19,784 nucleotides of DNA from an uncultured Emergencia sp. (GTDB lineage: Bacteria; Bacillota; Clostridia; Peptostreptococcales; Anaerovoracaceae): the NCBI GenBank assembly GCA_937997955.1, contig CALLDR010000091.1, forward strand, positions 1-19,784. Reading direction: 5' to 3'. The notes beneath the pieces were generated by a model, which had not been told where the DNA came from, made no database searches, and was given only the letters and a program-made list of their open reading frames with translations. Below, one piece after another: positions 7,792 to 16,500 of the stretch; position 1 is the first letter of the stretch, and every line of letters begins with the position of its first letter. A program made the position numbers and the translations under genes.

Positions 7792-9691
7792 GGAACATCT
7801 GGTCAGCGGAGAGATGACCGCGGGCAGCGAGATCGCCCTGCGGATCGACCAGACCCTGACCCAGGACGCCACCGGCACCATGGCTTATCTGGAATTTGAG
7901 ACCATGGGCATTCCGAGAGTAAGAACGGAGCTTTCCGTGGCATATATTGACCACAACACCCTGCAGTCCGGCTTTGAAAACGCCGACGACCACAGATTTA
8001 TCCAGTCCATGGCGAAGAAATACGGTCTGTATTTCTCGCGGCCGGGCAACGGTATCTGCCACCAGGTGCACCTTGAAAGATTCGGAAAGCCGGGGAAAAC
8101 CCTGATCGGCTCCGACAGTCATACGCCGACCGGCGGCGGCATCGGTATGCTGGCCATGGGCGCCGGCGGGCTGGACGTGGCCGTTGCCATGGGCGGCGGA
8201 GCATATTATATCACCATGCCGAAGATGTATAAGGTCAACCTGACCGGCAGGCTGAATCCTTTTGTTACGGCAAAGGACGTCAGCCTGGAGATCCTGCGCA
8301 TTCTGTCGGTCAAAGGCGGCGTGGGAGCCATCATCGAGTGGGGCGGCCCCGGCGCGGCGACGCTGTCCGTACCGGAAAGAGCTACCATCACCAACATGGG
8401 CACGGAACTGGGCGCGACGACATCCATCTTCCCGTCAGACGAAGTGACAAAGGCTTTCCTGGAAGCCGAAGGAAGAGGAGAGGACTACCGGGAACTGAAG
8501 AGCGATGACGACGCCGTCTACGACAAGGTCATCGACATCAACCTGGCGACCCTGCGCCCGATGATCGCATGTCCGCACAGCCCGGACAATGTGGTGGCTG
8601 TCAATACGCTGAAGGGAACAAAGGTGGACCAGGTCTGCATCGGCTCCTGCACCAACTCATCACTCTACGATATGCTGAAGGTAGCGGCTTTGCTGAAGGG
8701 CAGGACCATACGGCCTGAGGTCAGCCTGTCCATCTCGCCGGGATCAAAGCAGGTTCTGTCCATGCTTGCCGACTGCGGCGCGCTGTCTGACATCCTGGCC
8801 AGCGGCGCCCGGGTGCTGGAATGTGCCTGCGGACCTTGTATCGGCATGGGCTTCTCGCCGAATTCAGGCGGCGTGTCCCTGCGGACCTTTAACCGGAACT
8901 TTGAGGGCCGTTCTGGAACGGCTGACGGGAAGGTTTATCTGGTCTCTCCGGAGACAGCTGTGGCGGCGGCTTTGACGGGAGAGATCACAGACCCGATGCT
9001 TCTGGGCGAGATGCCGGAGGTGGTCATGCCGGAAGCCTTTAAGATCGACGACAGCGCCATCATTCCGCCTGCGCCGGCGGAGGAAGCCGGAGATCTGCCG
9101 ATCCTGCGCGGACCGAATATCAAAGAGTTCCCTGCCAGCAAGCCTCAGGAGGATACGCTGGAAGCCAGCCTGGTGCTGAAGGTAGGCGACAATATCACTA
9201 CGGACCATATCATGCCGGCCGGTTCCAAGATCCTGCCGTATCGTTCCAACATACCGCATCTGTCACAGTACTGCTTCGGCGTGTGCGATGAGACGTTCCC
9301 GGAACGGGCAAAGGCGGCCGGACAGAGCATTGTTGTCGGCGGCAACAACTACGGCCAGGGCTCGTCCAGAGAGCACGCGGCGCTGGTACCGCTGTACCTG
9401 GGCGTGCGCGCCGTCATCACCAAGAGCTTTGCCCGTATCCACGTAGCAAATCTGATCAACGCCGGCATCATGCCTTTGACCTTTAAGAATCCGGAAGACT
9501 ATGACAAAGTCAGCCAGGGCGACGTGCTGAGACTGTCGGACATCTATGCCGGTATGGACAGCGGAGAGATCACTTTGACCGATGTGACCACTGGAGAGCA
9601 GTTCACCCTGGTGTGCAGCTTCACCCAGCGGCAGAAGGAGATACTGAAGGCGGGCAGCCTGTTGAAATACGTAGCAAAAGAGGGACAATAA
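7760..9691 (+). CDS. acn: Aconitate hydratase (single-chain, short type)
   Basis: Isomerises citrate to isocitrate through cis-aconitate, using a [4Fe-4S] cluster. The three cluster cysteines are C297 (GSCTNSS), C357 and C360 (CGPCIGMG). GSDSHTPTGGGIG near residue 114 and GGNNYGQGSSREH (527-539) are the substrate-binding motifs, the latter in the C-terminal swivel domain. At 643 aa it is much shorter than AcnA or AcnB (about 850-900 aa). It matches the compact clostridial type that resembles fused LeuC and LeuD. Having both parts in one chain argues against isopropylmalate isomerase. ATG 7760 follows GGAGG at 7743-7747 and lies inside the gntR coding region, an overlap of 32 nt in another frame that suggests translational coupling. 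The stop is 1 nt before the dehydrogenase start. Confidence 0.94.
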   Translation: MGLTIAQKIIKEHLVSGEMTAGSEIALRIDQTLTQDATGTMAYLEFETMGIPRVRTELSVAYIDHNTLQSGFENADDHRFIQSMAKKYGLYFSRPGNGICHQVHLERFGKPGKTLIGSDSHTPTGGGIGMLAMGAGGLDVAVAMGGGAYYITMPKMYKVNLTGRLNPFVTAKDVSLEILRILSVKGGVGAIIEWGGPGAATLSVPERATITNMGTELGATTSIFPSDEVTKAFLEAEGRGEDYRELKSDDDAVYDKVIDINLATLRPMIACPHSPDNVVAVNTLKGTKVDQVCIGSCTNSSLYDMLKVAALLKGRTIRPEVSLSISPGSKQVLSMLADCGALSDILASGARVLECACGPCIGMGFSPNSGGVSLRTFNRNFEGRSGTADGKVYLVSPETAVAAALTGEITDPMLLGEMPEVVMPEAFKIDDSAIIPPAPAEEAGDLPILRGPNIKEFPASKPQEDTLEASLVLKVGDNITTDHIMPAGSKILPYRSNIPHLSQYCFGVCDETFPERAKAAGQSIVVGGNNYGQGSSREHAALVPLYLGVRAVITKSFARIHVANLINAGIMPLTFKNPEDYDKVSQGDVLRLSDIYAGMDSGEITLTDVTTGEQFTLVCSFTQRQKEILKAGSLLKYVAKEGQ

Positions 9692-9692
9692 G

Positions 9693-10850
9693 ATGAGCGA
9701 TAAAGCATGTGACAAAGCATATATTGAAAAGGCCTGCGAGCAGTTCCGCGCCCTGCTTCTGGAACAGCTGGCCAGGACGGAGAAAATGGAAGCGGGCACC
9801 GCGCCGAAGGACTTTGCTTCGATGGAGAAGATCACCATCGGCATCGTAGGCGGCGACGGCATCGGCCCTATCATCATGGAACAGGCGGAGAGACTGATCC
9901 GGAAGCTGATGGCATCTGAGATTGAAAGCGGAAAGGTCGTCCTGAAGAAGATCGACGGATTGACCATTGAGAACCGTCTGGCTCTGGGCAAGGCAGTGCC
10001 GGACGACGTGCTGGCGGAAATCAAAAGCTGCGATGTGCTTCTGAAGGGGCCGACCACTACGCCGAAGGGCGGCACTCTGGAAAGCGCCAACGTGACCCTG
10101 CGCCGGGAGCTGGATCTCTACGCCAACGTGCGGCCGGTTCAGGTTCCGGAGGAAGGCATCGACTGGATCTTTTACAGGGAGAACACGGAGGGCGAATACG
10201 TCCTGGGCAGCAGAGGCGTAGAAGTGCCTGGTAAACTTTCTATGGATTTTAAGGTGACAACAGAGCCTGGAACCCGCAGGATTGCAAAGGCAGCCTTTGA
10301 TTATGCGGCGGCCAACGGCAAGACCAGCGTGGCCATCGTCACCAAGGCCAATATCATGAAAAAGACCGACGGCAATTTTACCCGGATCTGCCACGAGGTG
10401 GCGGAACATTATCCGGGCATCAAGGCTGACGACTGGTACATAGACATCATGACGGCCAACCTGGTCAACAAGGATATCCGAAGCGATTTTCAGGTGTTCG
10501 TGCTTCCGAATCTGTACGGTGATATCATCACCGATGAGGCGGCGGAGATCCAGGGCGGCGTAGGCACGGCAGGCAGCGCCAACATGGGCGATCAGTACGC
10601 CATGTTTGAGGCGATCCACGGCAGCGCGCCGCGTATGATCGAGGACGGTCTGGGCGACTACGCCAACCCGTCCAGCATCTTCAAAGCGGCGGAGATGATG
10701 ATCCGGCACATCGGTTTTATCGACAAGGCTGATCATCTGGCGGCAGTGCTGGAAGAGTGCTGTGAAAGGGAAAAGAAAGTCGTGGTCACAGGCTTTGCCG
10801 ACGGCGCTACCTGCAGAGAGTTCGCCGATTACGTCATGGGGAAGCTGTAG
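9693..10850 (+). CDS. icd: Isocitrate dehydrogenase, isocitrate/isopropylmalate dehydrogenase family
   Basis: Oxidatively decarboxylates isocitrate to 2-oxoglutarate, the last step of this operon's pathway. The family core is clear: GGDGIGP (53-59), the substrate loop TLESANVTLRRELDLYANVRP with S131, N133 and R137, YRENTEGEYVLGSRG (161-175), K218, NLYGDIITDEAAEIQGG and EAIHGSAP (306-313). The S-x-N-x-x-x-R pattern is that of isocitrate rather than isopropylmalate dehydrogenases. Where NADP enzymes carry Lys-Tyr and NAD enzymes usually Asp-Ile after HGxAP, this protein has R314-M315, so the coenzyme cannot be called. About 45 residues precede the usual domain start, a charged helical extension. 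The AGAGGGA ribosome binding site lies in the end of the aconitase gene. A homoisocitrate dehydrogenase is less likely. Confidence 0.9.
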   Translation: MSDKACDKAYIEKACEQFRALLLEQLARTEKMEAGTAPKDFASMEKITIGIVGGDGIGPIIMEQAERLIRKLMASEIESGKVVLKKIDGLTIENRLALGKAVPDDVLAEIKSCDVLLKGPTTTPKGGTLESANVTLRRELDLYANVRPVQVPEEGIDWIFYRENTEGEYVLGSRGVEVPGKLSMDFKVTTEPGTRRIAKAAFDYAAANGKTSVAIVTKANIMKKTDGNFTRICHEVAEHYPGIKADDWYIDIMTANLVNKDIRSDFQVFVLPNLYGDIITDEAAEIQGGVGTAGSANMGDQYAMFEAIHGSAPRMIEDGLGDYANPSSIFKAAEMMIRHIGFIDKADHLAAVLEECCEREKKVVVTGFADGATCREFADYVMGKL

Positions 10851-10936
10851 AAATCCTGAAGCGCAGAAGAGAGCTCGGATTATTGATATCGACTGCTGAA
10901 ATCAACGACAGTAATGAGAATTGCCTCACGAGGCAG

Positions 10937-10981
10937 AAAACCTGCATTAAAGCCGGAAGCGCGGCTTGATGCAGGTTTTTA
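10937..10981 (+). terminator. Strong intrinsic terminator of the 2-oxoglutarate operon
   Basis: The outer stem AAAACCTGCAT (10937-10947) pairs with ATGCAGGTTTT (10969-10979). An inner stem AAGCCG (10950-10955) pairs with CGGCTT (10962-10967). The 3' arm runs into TTTTT. A smaller TGCCTC/GAGGCA hairpin precedes it at 10922-10935. It starts 86 nt after the icd stop. Confidence 0.92.
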
Positions 10982-11257
10982 AATACCCTGATGTTAGGGG
11001 TATGTGTTATAATTGCTATTACATATATAATCTTACATAAAAATATACTAAATTCTTAAAATATGATAATAGAATGATTCATTGTCTTGATAGTTTTTAT
11101 CGGTTAAGTATATCTGGAAAAACAAGCTTAGCCTGCAGATCATCGTCTTCCAAAGTTCACTCCTGCTGGCGGCGGCTCCGGGGCGGGTTTTTCGGCAGTG
11201 GTACGCTCCGTGACAGTGCGCATGGCAGGCCGCCTGTGGGATTTTCGCAGGAAGGAG
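10982..11257. other. Intergenic stretch without a convincing gene
   Basis: The first 120 nt are very AT-rich, with a small ATACCC/GGGTAT hairpin (10983-11003) and a TATAAT at 11008-11013 that lacks a partner -35 box. The following part (about 11150-11250) turns abruptly GC-rich. A 65-codon open frame at 11074-11271 has no ribosome binding site and a composition unlike a protein, with no recognisable domain, so it is not called. The composition break inside 270 nt may mark an insertion or deletion junction upstream of the transporter. I see no RNA gene here. Confidence 0.5.
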
Positions 11258-11286
11258 TCGACACCTTTTGACAGATGTGCTATACT
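11258..11286 (+). promoter_or_regulatory. Promoter of the MFS transporter leader
   Basis: TCGACA (11258-11263) and TATACT (11281-11286) are 17 nt apart, and the -10 is extended by TG one base upstream (TGCTATACT). Transcription would start near 11293, giving a leader of about 190 nt before the transporter ATG. A second TTGACA at 11269-11274 is only 6 nt from the -10 and is not spaced to serve it. Confidence 0.75.
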
Positions 11287-11316
11287 GACAATATCTGAAA
11301 GAGAGGAGTGAAATCT

Positions 11317-11355
11317 ATGATACTCTGTATTGCAGAAGCTCCATGCAAGGCTTAA
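11317..11355 (+). CDS. Leader peptide, 12 aa, upstream of MFS transporter
   Basis: A short reading frame encodes MILCIAEAPCKA and then TAA. AGGAG at 11304-11308 lies 8 nt before the ATG, as good a ribosome binding site as any in the window. Codons 8-10 (GCT CCA TGC) are the 5' arm of a perfect 9-bp hairpin, and codons 9 to the stop also lie in a competing long-range helix. Such leaders, in front of efflux and ribosome-protection genes, let a drug-stalled ribosome change the downstream RNA fold. No homologous leader is recognised by name. Expression of the peptide itself is inference from the ribosome binding site and the layout. Confidence 0.6.
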   Translation: MILCIAEAPCKA

Positions 11356-11447
11356 GGGCGAAACGGCATGGAGCGAATCGGTGCATCACCGGCTTCGGAT
11401 GGCGGCTGCTGTCCAGATGATTCGCCCAAGGGCTTTGCATTTTGTTT
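11338..11447 (+). promoter_or_regulatory. Putative attenuator RNA controlling the MFS transporter
   Basis: Helix P1 pairs GCTCCATGC (11338-11346) with GCATGGAGC (11366-11374), 9 bp with no mismatch. Helix P2 pairs GCGAATC (11373-11379) with GATTCGC (11419-11425). Helix P3 pairs 11343-11360 with 11423-11440 over 18 positions, with 13 Watson-Crick pairs, 3 G-U pairs and 2 mismatches. It is followed by TTTTGTTT (11440-11447). P1 and P3 share 11343-11346, so they cannot both form, and P3 plus the U-rich tract is terminator-like. The leader ORF overlaps the 5' arms of P1 and P3, making translation of the leader the probable switch. A metabolite riboswitch is possible but no known class is recognised. 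Confidence 0.6.
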
Positions 11448-11485
11448 AGAACTCAAAAAATCTAAATGAAAAGGAGCAAAGTCTT

Positions 11486-12811
11486 ATGAACAATTTTAAA
11501 GTGATATGCAAGGAACTTCACAGTTTCCTGATTTTGTGGTCCACCCAGTCCTTTTCCCTGCTGGGCAGTTCCATGACCAGCTTTGCGCTGATCCTCTGGA
11601 CTTACCAGTCAAAGGGATCAGCCTTGACGACGGCGCTGCTGTCGGTGTGTTCCTACGCGCCATACGTGGTGATGAGCATCTTCGCGGGAGCGCTCAGCGA
11701 CAAGTGGAACAAAAAGCTGACCATGCTTGCCAGCGACAGCTTTGCGGCGGTCTGCACGGTCGGCGTGCTTCTGCTGCTGAAGGCCGGCAGACTTGAGATC
11801 TGGCACCTGTACTGCCTCAACGCCCTGAGCGGCCTCATGGGCACGGTGCAGCAGCCGGCGGGCGACGTGGCGGTCAGCCTGCTGGTGCCGGAGAAGCACT
11901 ATCAAAGGGTGTCCGGCCTGCGTTCTTTCTCCAATTCGCTGGTCAACATTTTGACGCCTGCGGCGGCGACGACGCTGTATACGGTCTTCGGCCTGGACGC
12001 GGTAATTTATTTTGATCTGACAACCTTTGTCTGCGCTTTTGCCGCGCTGGCGCTGTGGGTCAGGATACCGGAGCGGAGAGAGGGCGCGGATCTGGAGAAA
12101 ACCCTGACGTCTGGGGATCGCCCGGACGGAGAACCTTTGATCGCTGCCGCAAAGGCGGGACTGTCGTACCTGTGGGAAAACCGGGGCATTCTGCATCTGA
12201 TCCTGTTTCTGGCGGCCATCAACCTGACGGCTTCCATGTACAACGCGGCATTTCCGGCCATGCTGCTTTCGCGCGATGGAGGCGGCGAGACGGCGCTTGC
12301 CGCGGTGAATACGGCCACGGGACTGGCCATGGTAGCGGGAAGTATTGCGGCTTCTCTGCTTCCGGCGCCGAAAAGCCGGATCAGGGTCATCTGCAACACC
12401 CTGCTGCTGTCCATGAGTACGGAGAATTTCATTCTGGCCTTTGGCAGCTCCGCGTCGGTGTGGTGCCTAGGCGGCGTGCTGGGATGGATCTGGATTCCGA
12501 TCATGAACGCCAACATGGATGTGGTGCTGCGGACTCATATACCGGTACACATGCAGGGCAGGGTCTATTCTGCCCGCAATACGCTGCAGTTTTTTACCAT
12601 ACCGGTGGGCTATCTGCTGGGCGGCGTGCTGGTGGACCAGGTGTTTGAGCCGTTTATGGCCGGTCAAAGTCCGTCCGGCCTGCTCTGCGGCCTCTTCGGC
12701 AGCGGCAAAGGTTCCGGCGCGGCCCTGTTTTTCCTGGTGATCGGCGTGCTGGGCGTGGCGACCTGTATCGTGTTCAGGCGGGACAGGCACATCTGGAAAC
12801 TGGAGGAGTGA
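11486..12811 (+). CDS. MFS transporter, macrolide-efflux-like
   Basis: A 441-aa polytopic inner-membrane protein of the major facilitator superfamily with about 12 hydrophobic segments, the first at residues about 13-39. GALSDKWNKKLTM (68-80) is the loop 2-3 motif A that marks MFS drug/proton antiporters. The overall pattern (ILWSTQSFSLLGSSMTSFAL at the N-terminus, QQPAGDVAVSLLVP in the middle) fits the Mef/MdtA-like branch that includes macrolide efflux pumps and siderophore exporters. The substrate is unknown. AAAAGGAG at 11469-11476 precedes the ATG. A 190-nt leader with a peptide and alternative helices lies upstream, which suggests induction by a translation-inhibiting compound. The next gene follows after 27 nt and may be cotranscribed. 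Confidence 0.85.
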   Translation: MNNFKVICKELHSFLILWSTQSFSLLGSSMTSFALILWTYQSKGSALTTALLSVCSYAPYVVMSIFAGALSDKWNKKLTMLASDSFAAVCTVGVLLLLKAGRLEIWHLYCLNALSGLMGTVQQPAGDVAVSLLVPEKHYQRVSGLRSFSNSLVNILTPAAATTLYTVFGLDAVIYFDLTTFVCAFAALALWVRIPERREGADLEKTLTSGDRPDGEPLIAAAKAGLSYLWENRGILHLILFLAAINLTASMYNAAFPAMLLSRDGGGETALAAVNTATGLAMVAGSIAASLLPAPKSRIRVICNTLLLSMSTENFILAFGSSASVWCLGGVLGWIWIPIMNANMDVVLRTHIPVHMQGRVYSARNTLQFFTIPVGYLLGGVLVDQVFEPFMAGQSPSGLLCGLFGSGKGSGAALFFLVIGVLGVATCIVFRRDRHIWKLEE

Positions 12812-12838
12812 TGAGATAGATGGAAAGAGGGTATTCAG

Positions 12839-13309
12839 ATGAAACTGCATTTTAAACAGAGATTTTTCAGCTGGTTCGACAGCTATGACATCTACGATGA
12901 GGACGGGGAGGTTTTCTTCACCGTGGAAGGAAAGATGTCCTGGGGACACAAGCTGGTGATCTACGACCGAAGGGGAAATGAGATCGCCATGGTGCAGCAG
13001 GAGGTTTTAACCCTGCTTCCAAGGTTCGGCCTGTATATCGGAGGCAGCCTGGCGGGAACCATGTCGAAGGAACTGTCTTTCTTTAAACCGAGGTATAACA
13101 TCGATTTCAACGGCTGGTATATCGAGGGGAATTTTATGGAGTGGGATTACTCTATCCGAGATGGTTCCGGCGCGGAGATCGCGGTGGTCTCCAAGGAACT
13201 GATGCACTGGACCGATCAGTATGTGATCGAGACGCTCTACGATGAAGACGCCTTGGGCGCGCTGATGGTGGTACTGGCCATCGACGCCGAGAAGTGCTCG
13301 AGAAATTAG
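12839..13309 (+). CDS. LURP-one-related (LOR/YxjI-like) family protein
   Basis: A 156-aa cytoplasmic protein with the beta-rich Tubby-like fold of the LURP-one-related family. Repeated strand-turn units are visible, such as YDIYDEDGEVFFTVEGK (16-32), HKLVIYDRRGNEIAMVQQ, FKPRYNIDFNGWYIEGNF and WDYSIRDGSGAEIAVVSKE. No catalytic residues, signal peptide or membrane segment are seen. Bacterial members such as YxjI have no established biochemical role; membrane or phospholipid association is suspected from the fold. AAAGAGGG at 12824-12831 precedes the ATG by 7 nt. The gene lies between the transporter and a terminator, so it would share the attenuated transcript. Whether it helps the transporter is unknown. 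Confidence 0.8.
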   Translation: MKLHFKQRFFSWFDSYDIYDEDGEVFFTVEGKMSWGHKLVIYDRRGNEIAMVQQEVLTLLPRFGLYIGGSLAGTMSKELSFFKPRYNIDFNGWYIEGNFMEWDYSIRDGSGAEIAVVSKELMHWTDQYVIETLYDEDALGALMVVLAIDAEKCSRN

Positions 13310-13331
13310 AGAAAGGTGAGAATAGAAAGCG

Positions 13332-13373
13332 GCAGCCCTGTGGCCGAGAGGTCAGGGCTGCTGTGTGTTTTTT
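13332..13373 (+). terminator. Intrinsic terminator after the MFS-LOR unit
   Basis: GCAGCCCTG (13332-13340) pairs perfectly with CAGGGCTGC (13353-13361); TTTTTT lies at 13368-13373. It separates the transporter unit from the CRISPR locus. Confidence 0.85.
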
Positions 13374-13456
13374 GGGGCGACAGAGGAACAGGGGGGAGAA
13401 TGTCCGCTGCGGGTGCTGAAATGTAATAAACGGTAGAGGGAAAAGAAGAAAAGGGG

Positions 13457-13485
13457 TTGAAATATTTTAAAATAAATGATAGAAT
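13457..13485 (+). promoter_or_regulatory. Promoter of the cas operon
   Basis: TTGAAA (13457-13462) and TAGAAT (13480-13485) are separated by 17 nt, with TG one base before the -10 (TGATAGAAT). Transcription would begin near 13492, about 45 nt before the cas12a start. The region is AT-rich, in contrast to the GC-rich genes to its left. I see no partial CRISPR repeat here that could act as a Cas12a-guided autoregulatory mini-array. Confidence 0.75.
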
Positions 13486-13538
13486 ATGATTAAAGAAATT
13501 ACTAAACGATAATAGAATTTGAAAGGAGTATGCAGGAG

Positions 13539-16500
13539 ATGAGAAATAACGCCAGAGAATTTTATAGAGATTTTTATGGAAATCAAATTGTATCTAAGAC
13601 TGAACGATTTGAACTAAAGCCGCAGAGAGCTACAATGGATAATATCTTAAAATACGGTTTTCTTCAGGTAGATTTGGAGCGGGCTGCCGCATATAAAAAA
13701 GTGAAGGAACTGATGGACAATTACCACAGGAGCTTTGTTGAGCAGATTCTGTCAGCTACTAAGATGGATTGGAGCGAACTGTATGATGCGATAATGTCAT
13801 ATAGAAGCGATAACTCCGCGGAAAATCGAGCGGCCCTTGAAAAGGCGCAGGCGAAGTATCGCAAGATGATCAGCAAGAAATTTTCGCAGGCGAAGAACTT
13901 TAAAGAGATGTTCAAGGCAGATATGATTACCACGCTGCTGCCGTCCATGAATCTGACGGAGGAAGAAACGAAAGCAGTGAAGTATTTCGACAAATTTTCC
14001 ACGTACTTTACCGGATTTCACGAAAACAGAAAGAATCTGTATTCTGCCGATGATATCGCGGTATCTATACCGCGGCGTATCACCCATGAAAATTTCAATC
14101 GTTATGTATCAAATCTTACGGTGATCCAGAAGATATTTCTTAAATTTCCGGAGGTAATCGCCCTGGCGAAAGAGGAGCTACGCTCCCTTCCAGAGTATGA
14201 AGAGATCGATGCTTTCTTTACCCTGGATGGGTATAACAGGTGTTTATCGCAAAGAGGCATCGACTGGTACAATCGAGTTGAGGGGGAGATCAACAAGCAG
14301 ATAAACTTATATATCCAGCAGGAAAAAGAGAAGAAGATAAAGCGAAGAGAATTCATGCTGCAGCCCCTTTACAAGCAGATCTTAAGCGAAAAAGACACGC
14401 CTGCGTTTGTCAATGACATCATTACAGATGATCAACAGGTTGTCGAGACCATAGGGGCGTATCTGCAGGATTTGGAACGAGAGAAGACACTGGAGAAGCT
14501 GGACGCTCTTTTTCTGGCCGCAGCTTCTGAGATGGATGGGATCTATCTGAACAGAATCAGCCTAACCGAGGTTTCCAAATATTGCTTTGGAAACTGGGCG
14601 GTGATCGATCATGTCATGAAGGATCATGCAGAAACCGTGTTTTCATCAAAAAAGCATAGAGAAGACTATCTGAAGCGGAAGGAAGTACCTGTAAAGGAAA
14701 TAGAAGGACTGTTAGAAGAGAAAGATGGCAGCTCTGTTTCGGGATACTTCAGAGACGCGGGAGCGATAACCGGTGAAGTGATAAAAACCGCTGAGGCATA
14801 TCAGTCGGCACTGAATGGAAAAGGAGGGTTAAGAGAAACAAAGGAGAAAAAGAACGCTGTCAAAGCTCTCTGTGACGTGCTGATTAAGCTGCTGCATTAT
14901 GTAAAACCTTTTGCCGTTTCAGAGGAAGTGGAAAGAAATCTGGAATTTTATACGGCATTTGACGAGATTTATCTCAAATTGGAGCAGTTCACCAGGATTT
15001 ATAACCGTGTCAGAAACTATTTGACGAAGAAGCCGTACTCTGAAGAAAAATGCAAGTTGAATTTTGACTGCCCGACTTTGGCAAATGGTTGGGATCAGAA
15101 TAAGGAGCAGGCGAACGGGGCGATCATTTTGATCAAAGATGGAAAGTATTATCTTGGAATTTTAAACGTAAAGAAGAAGCCGAAGATAGAGGACTATGTC
15201 GATGAACGTCTTAACTTGGATGCAAAGGGCGTTTACAAAAAACTGATTTATAAGCTGCTTCCGGGGCCCAACAAGATGCTGCCGAAGGTCTTTTTCTCGA
15301 AAAAGGGAATTGAGCAGTTTCAGCCCTCTCAGGAAATTCTGGATGGATATGAAGCGGGAAAGCACAAAAAAGGTGATACCTTTGATTTGGAATTCTGCAG
15401 AAAGCTGATCGATTTTTTCAAAGAGAATATTGAGAAATACCCTGGTTGGGATGAGTTTGGCTTCAGATTTTCGCCGACGGAAAGCTATACGGATATCAGT
15501 CAGTTCTATAAGGAAGTGGCTGACCAGGGATATAAAATTCGATTTGCAGGTGTAAGGGAGAAAGATATAAATAAGCTGGTTGACGATGGAAGCCTGTTTC
15601 TGTTCCAGATCTACAATAAGGATTTCGCTGAAGGAGCAAAGGGGACGCCGAACCTTCATACGCTGTACTGGAAAGCCCTCTTCTGTGAGGAGAATCTGAA
15701 AGATGTGGTCTTCAAGCTGAACGGAGAAGCCGAACTATTTTACAGAAAAAAGAGCATCGAGAAGCCTTTTGTCCACAAAAAAGGAACAAAGCTTGTAAAC
15801 AAACGGCTGAAGGATGGTACGCCTATTGACGATCGGATTTACCGTGAATTTTTTGCTTACGCCAATGGCAAAGTGGATCATCTCTCATGCGACGCGCGGG
15901 AAATATGGGAAAAAGTTGAAGTAAAGGATGCAGTCCATGATATCATCAAGGACAGACGCTACACGGAAGACAAGTTCTTTTTCCATGTACCGATCACGAT
16001 GAATTTCAAGGCAGGGGAGGACTATTACCTGAACCAGAGAGTCAACGCCCACATTAAAGATAATCCGGATGTACATATTATCGGCATCGATCGCGGGGAG
16101 CGAAATCTGATCTATATGTCACTGATCGATCAGGACGGAAAGATCCTGAACCAGGAGGAATTCAATTTGATGAACAATATGGACTATCATCAGAAGCTCG
16201 ATCAGAGAGAAAGGAACCGGGATCATGAGCGTAAAAGCTGGAACAGTATTGAGTCGATTAAGGATTTGAAAAACGGGTATCTGTCTCAGGTTATTCATAA
16301 AATTACGACTATTATGGTTGAAAAGAACGCGATTATCGTCATGGAAGATTTGAATTATGGGTTCAAGCGGGGCAGATTCAGAATTGAAAAGCAGGTATAC
16401 CAGAAATTTGAAAGAATGTTGATCGAGAAATTAAACTATCTCGTAACAGATAAAAAGCTGGATTGGAATGAAATCGGCGGGGTATTAAAGGGACTGCAGC

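Noticed and set aside
9693..10850. 3-isopropylmalate dehydrogenase (LeuB)
   Set aside because: The S-x-N-x-x-x-R substrate motif and the aconitase and Re-citrate synthase neighbours fit isocitrate dehydrogenase; no leuC/leuD pair is present.
11074..11271. 65-codon + strand frame before the transporter
   Set aside because: No ribosome binding site, odd composition, no domain, and it spans the AT/GC junction and runs into the promoter at 11258-11286.
11293..11485. A known metabolite riboswitch upstream of the transporter
   Set aside because: No conserved core of a riboswitch class I know is recognisable, and the well-placed leader ORF points to translation-dependent attenuation instead.
13530..13538. 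ATG 13530 as the cas12a start
   Set aside because: The ribosome binding site AAAGGAG ends 1 nt before it; ATG 13539 has workable spacing and leaves the conserved N-terminus intact.
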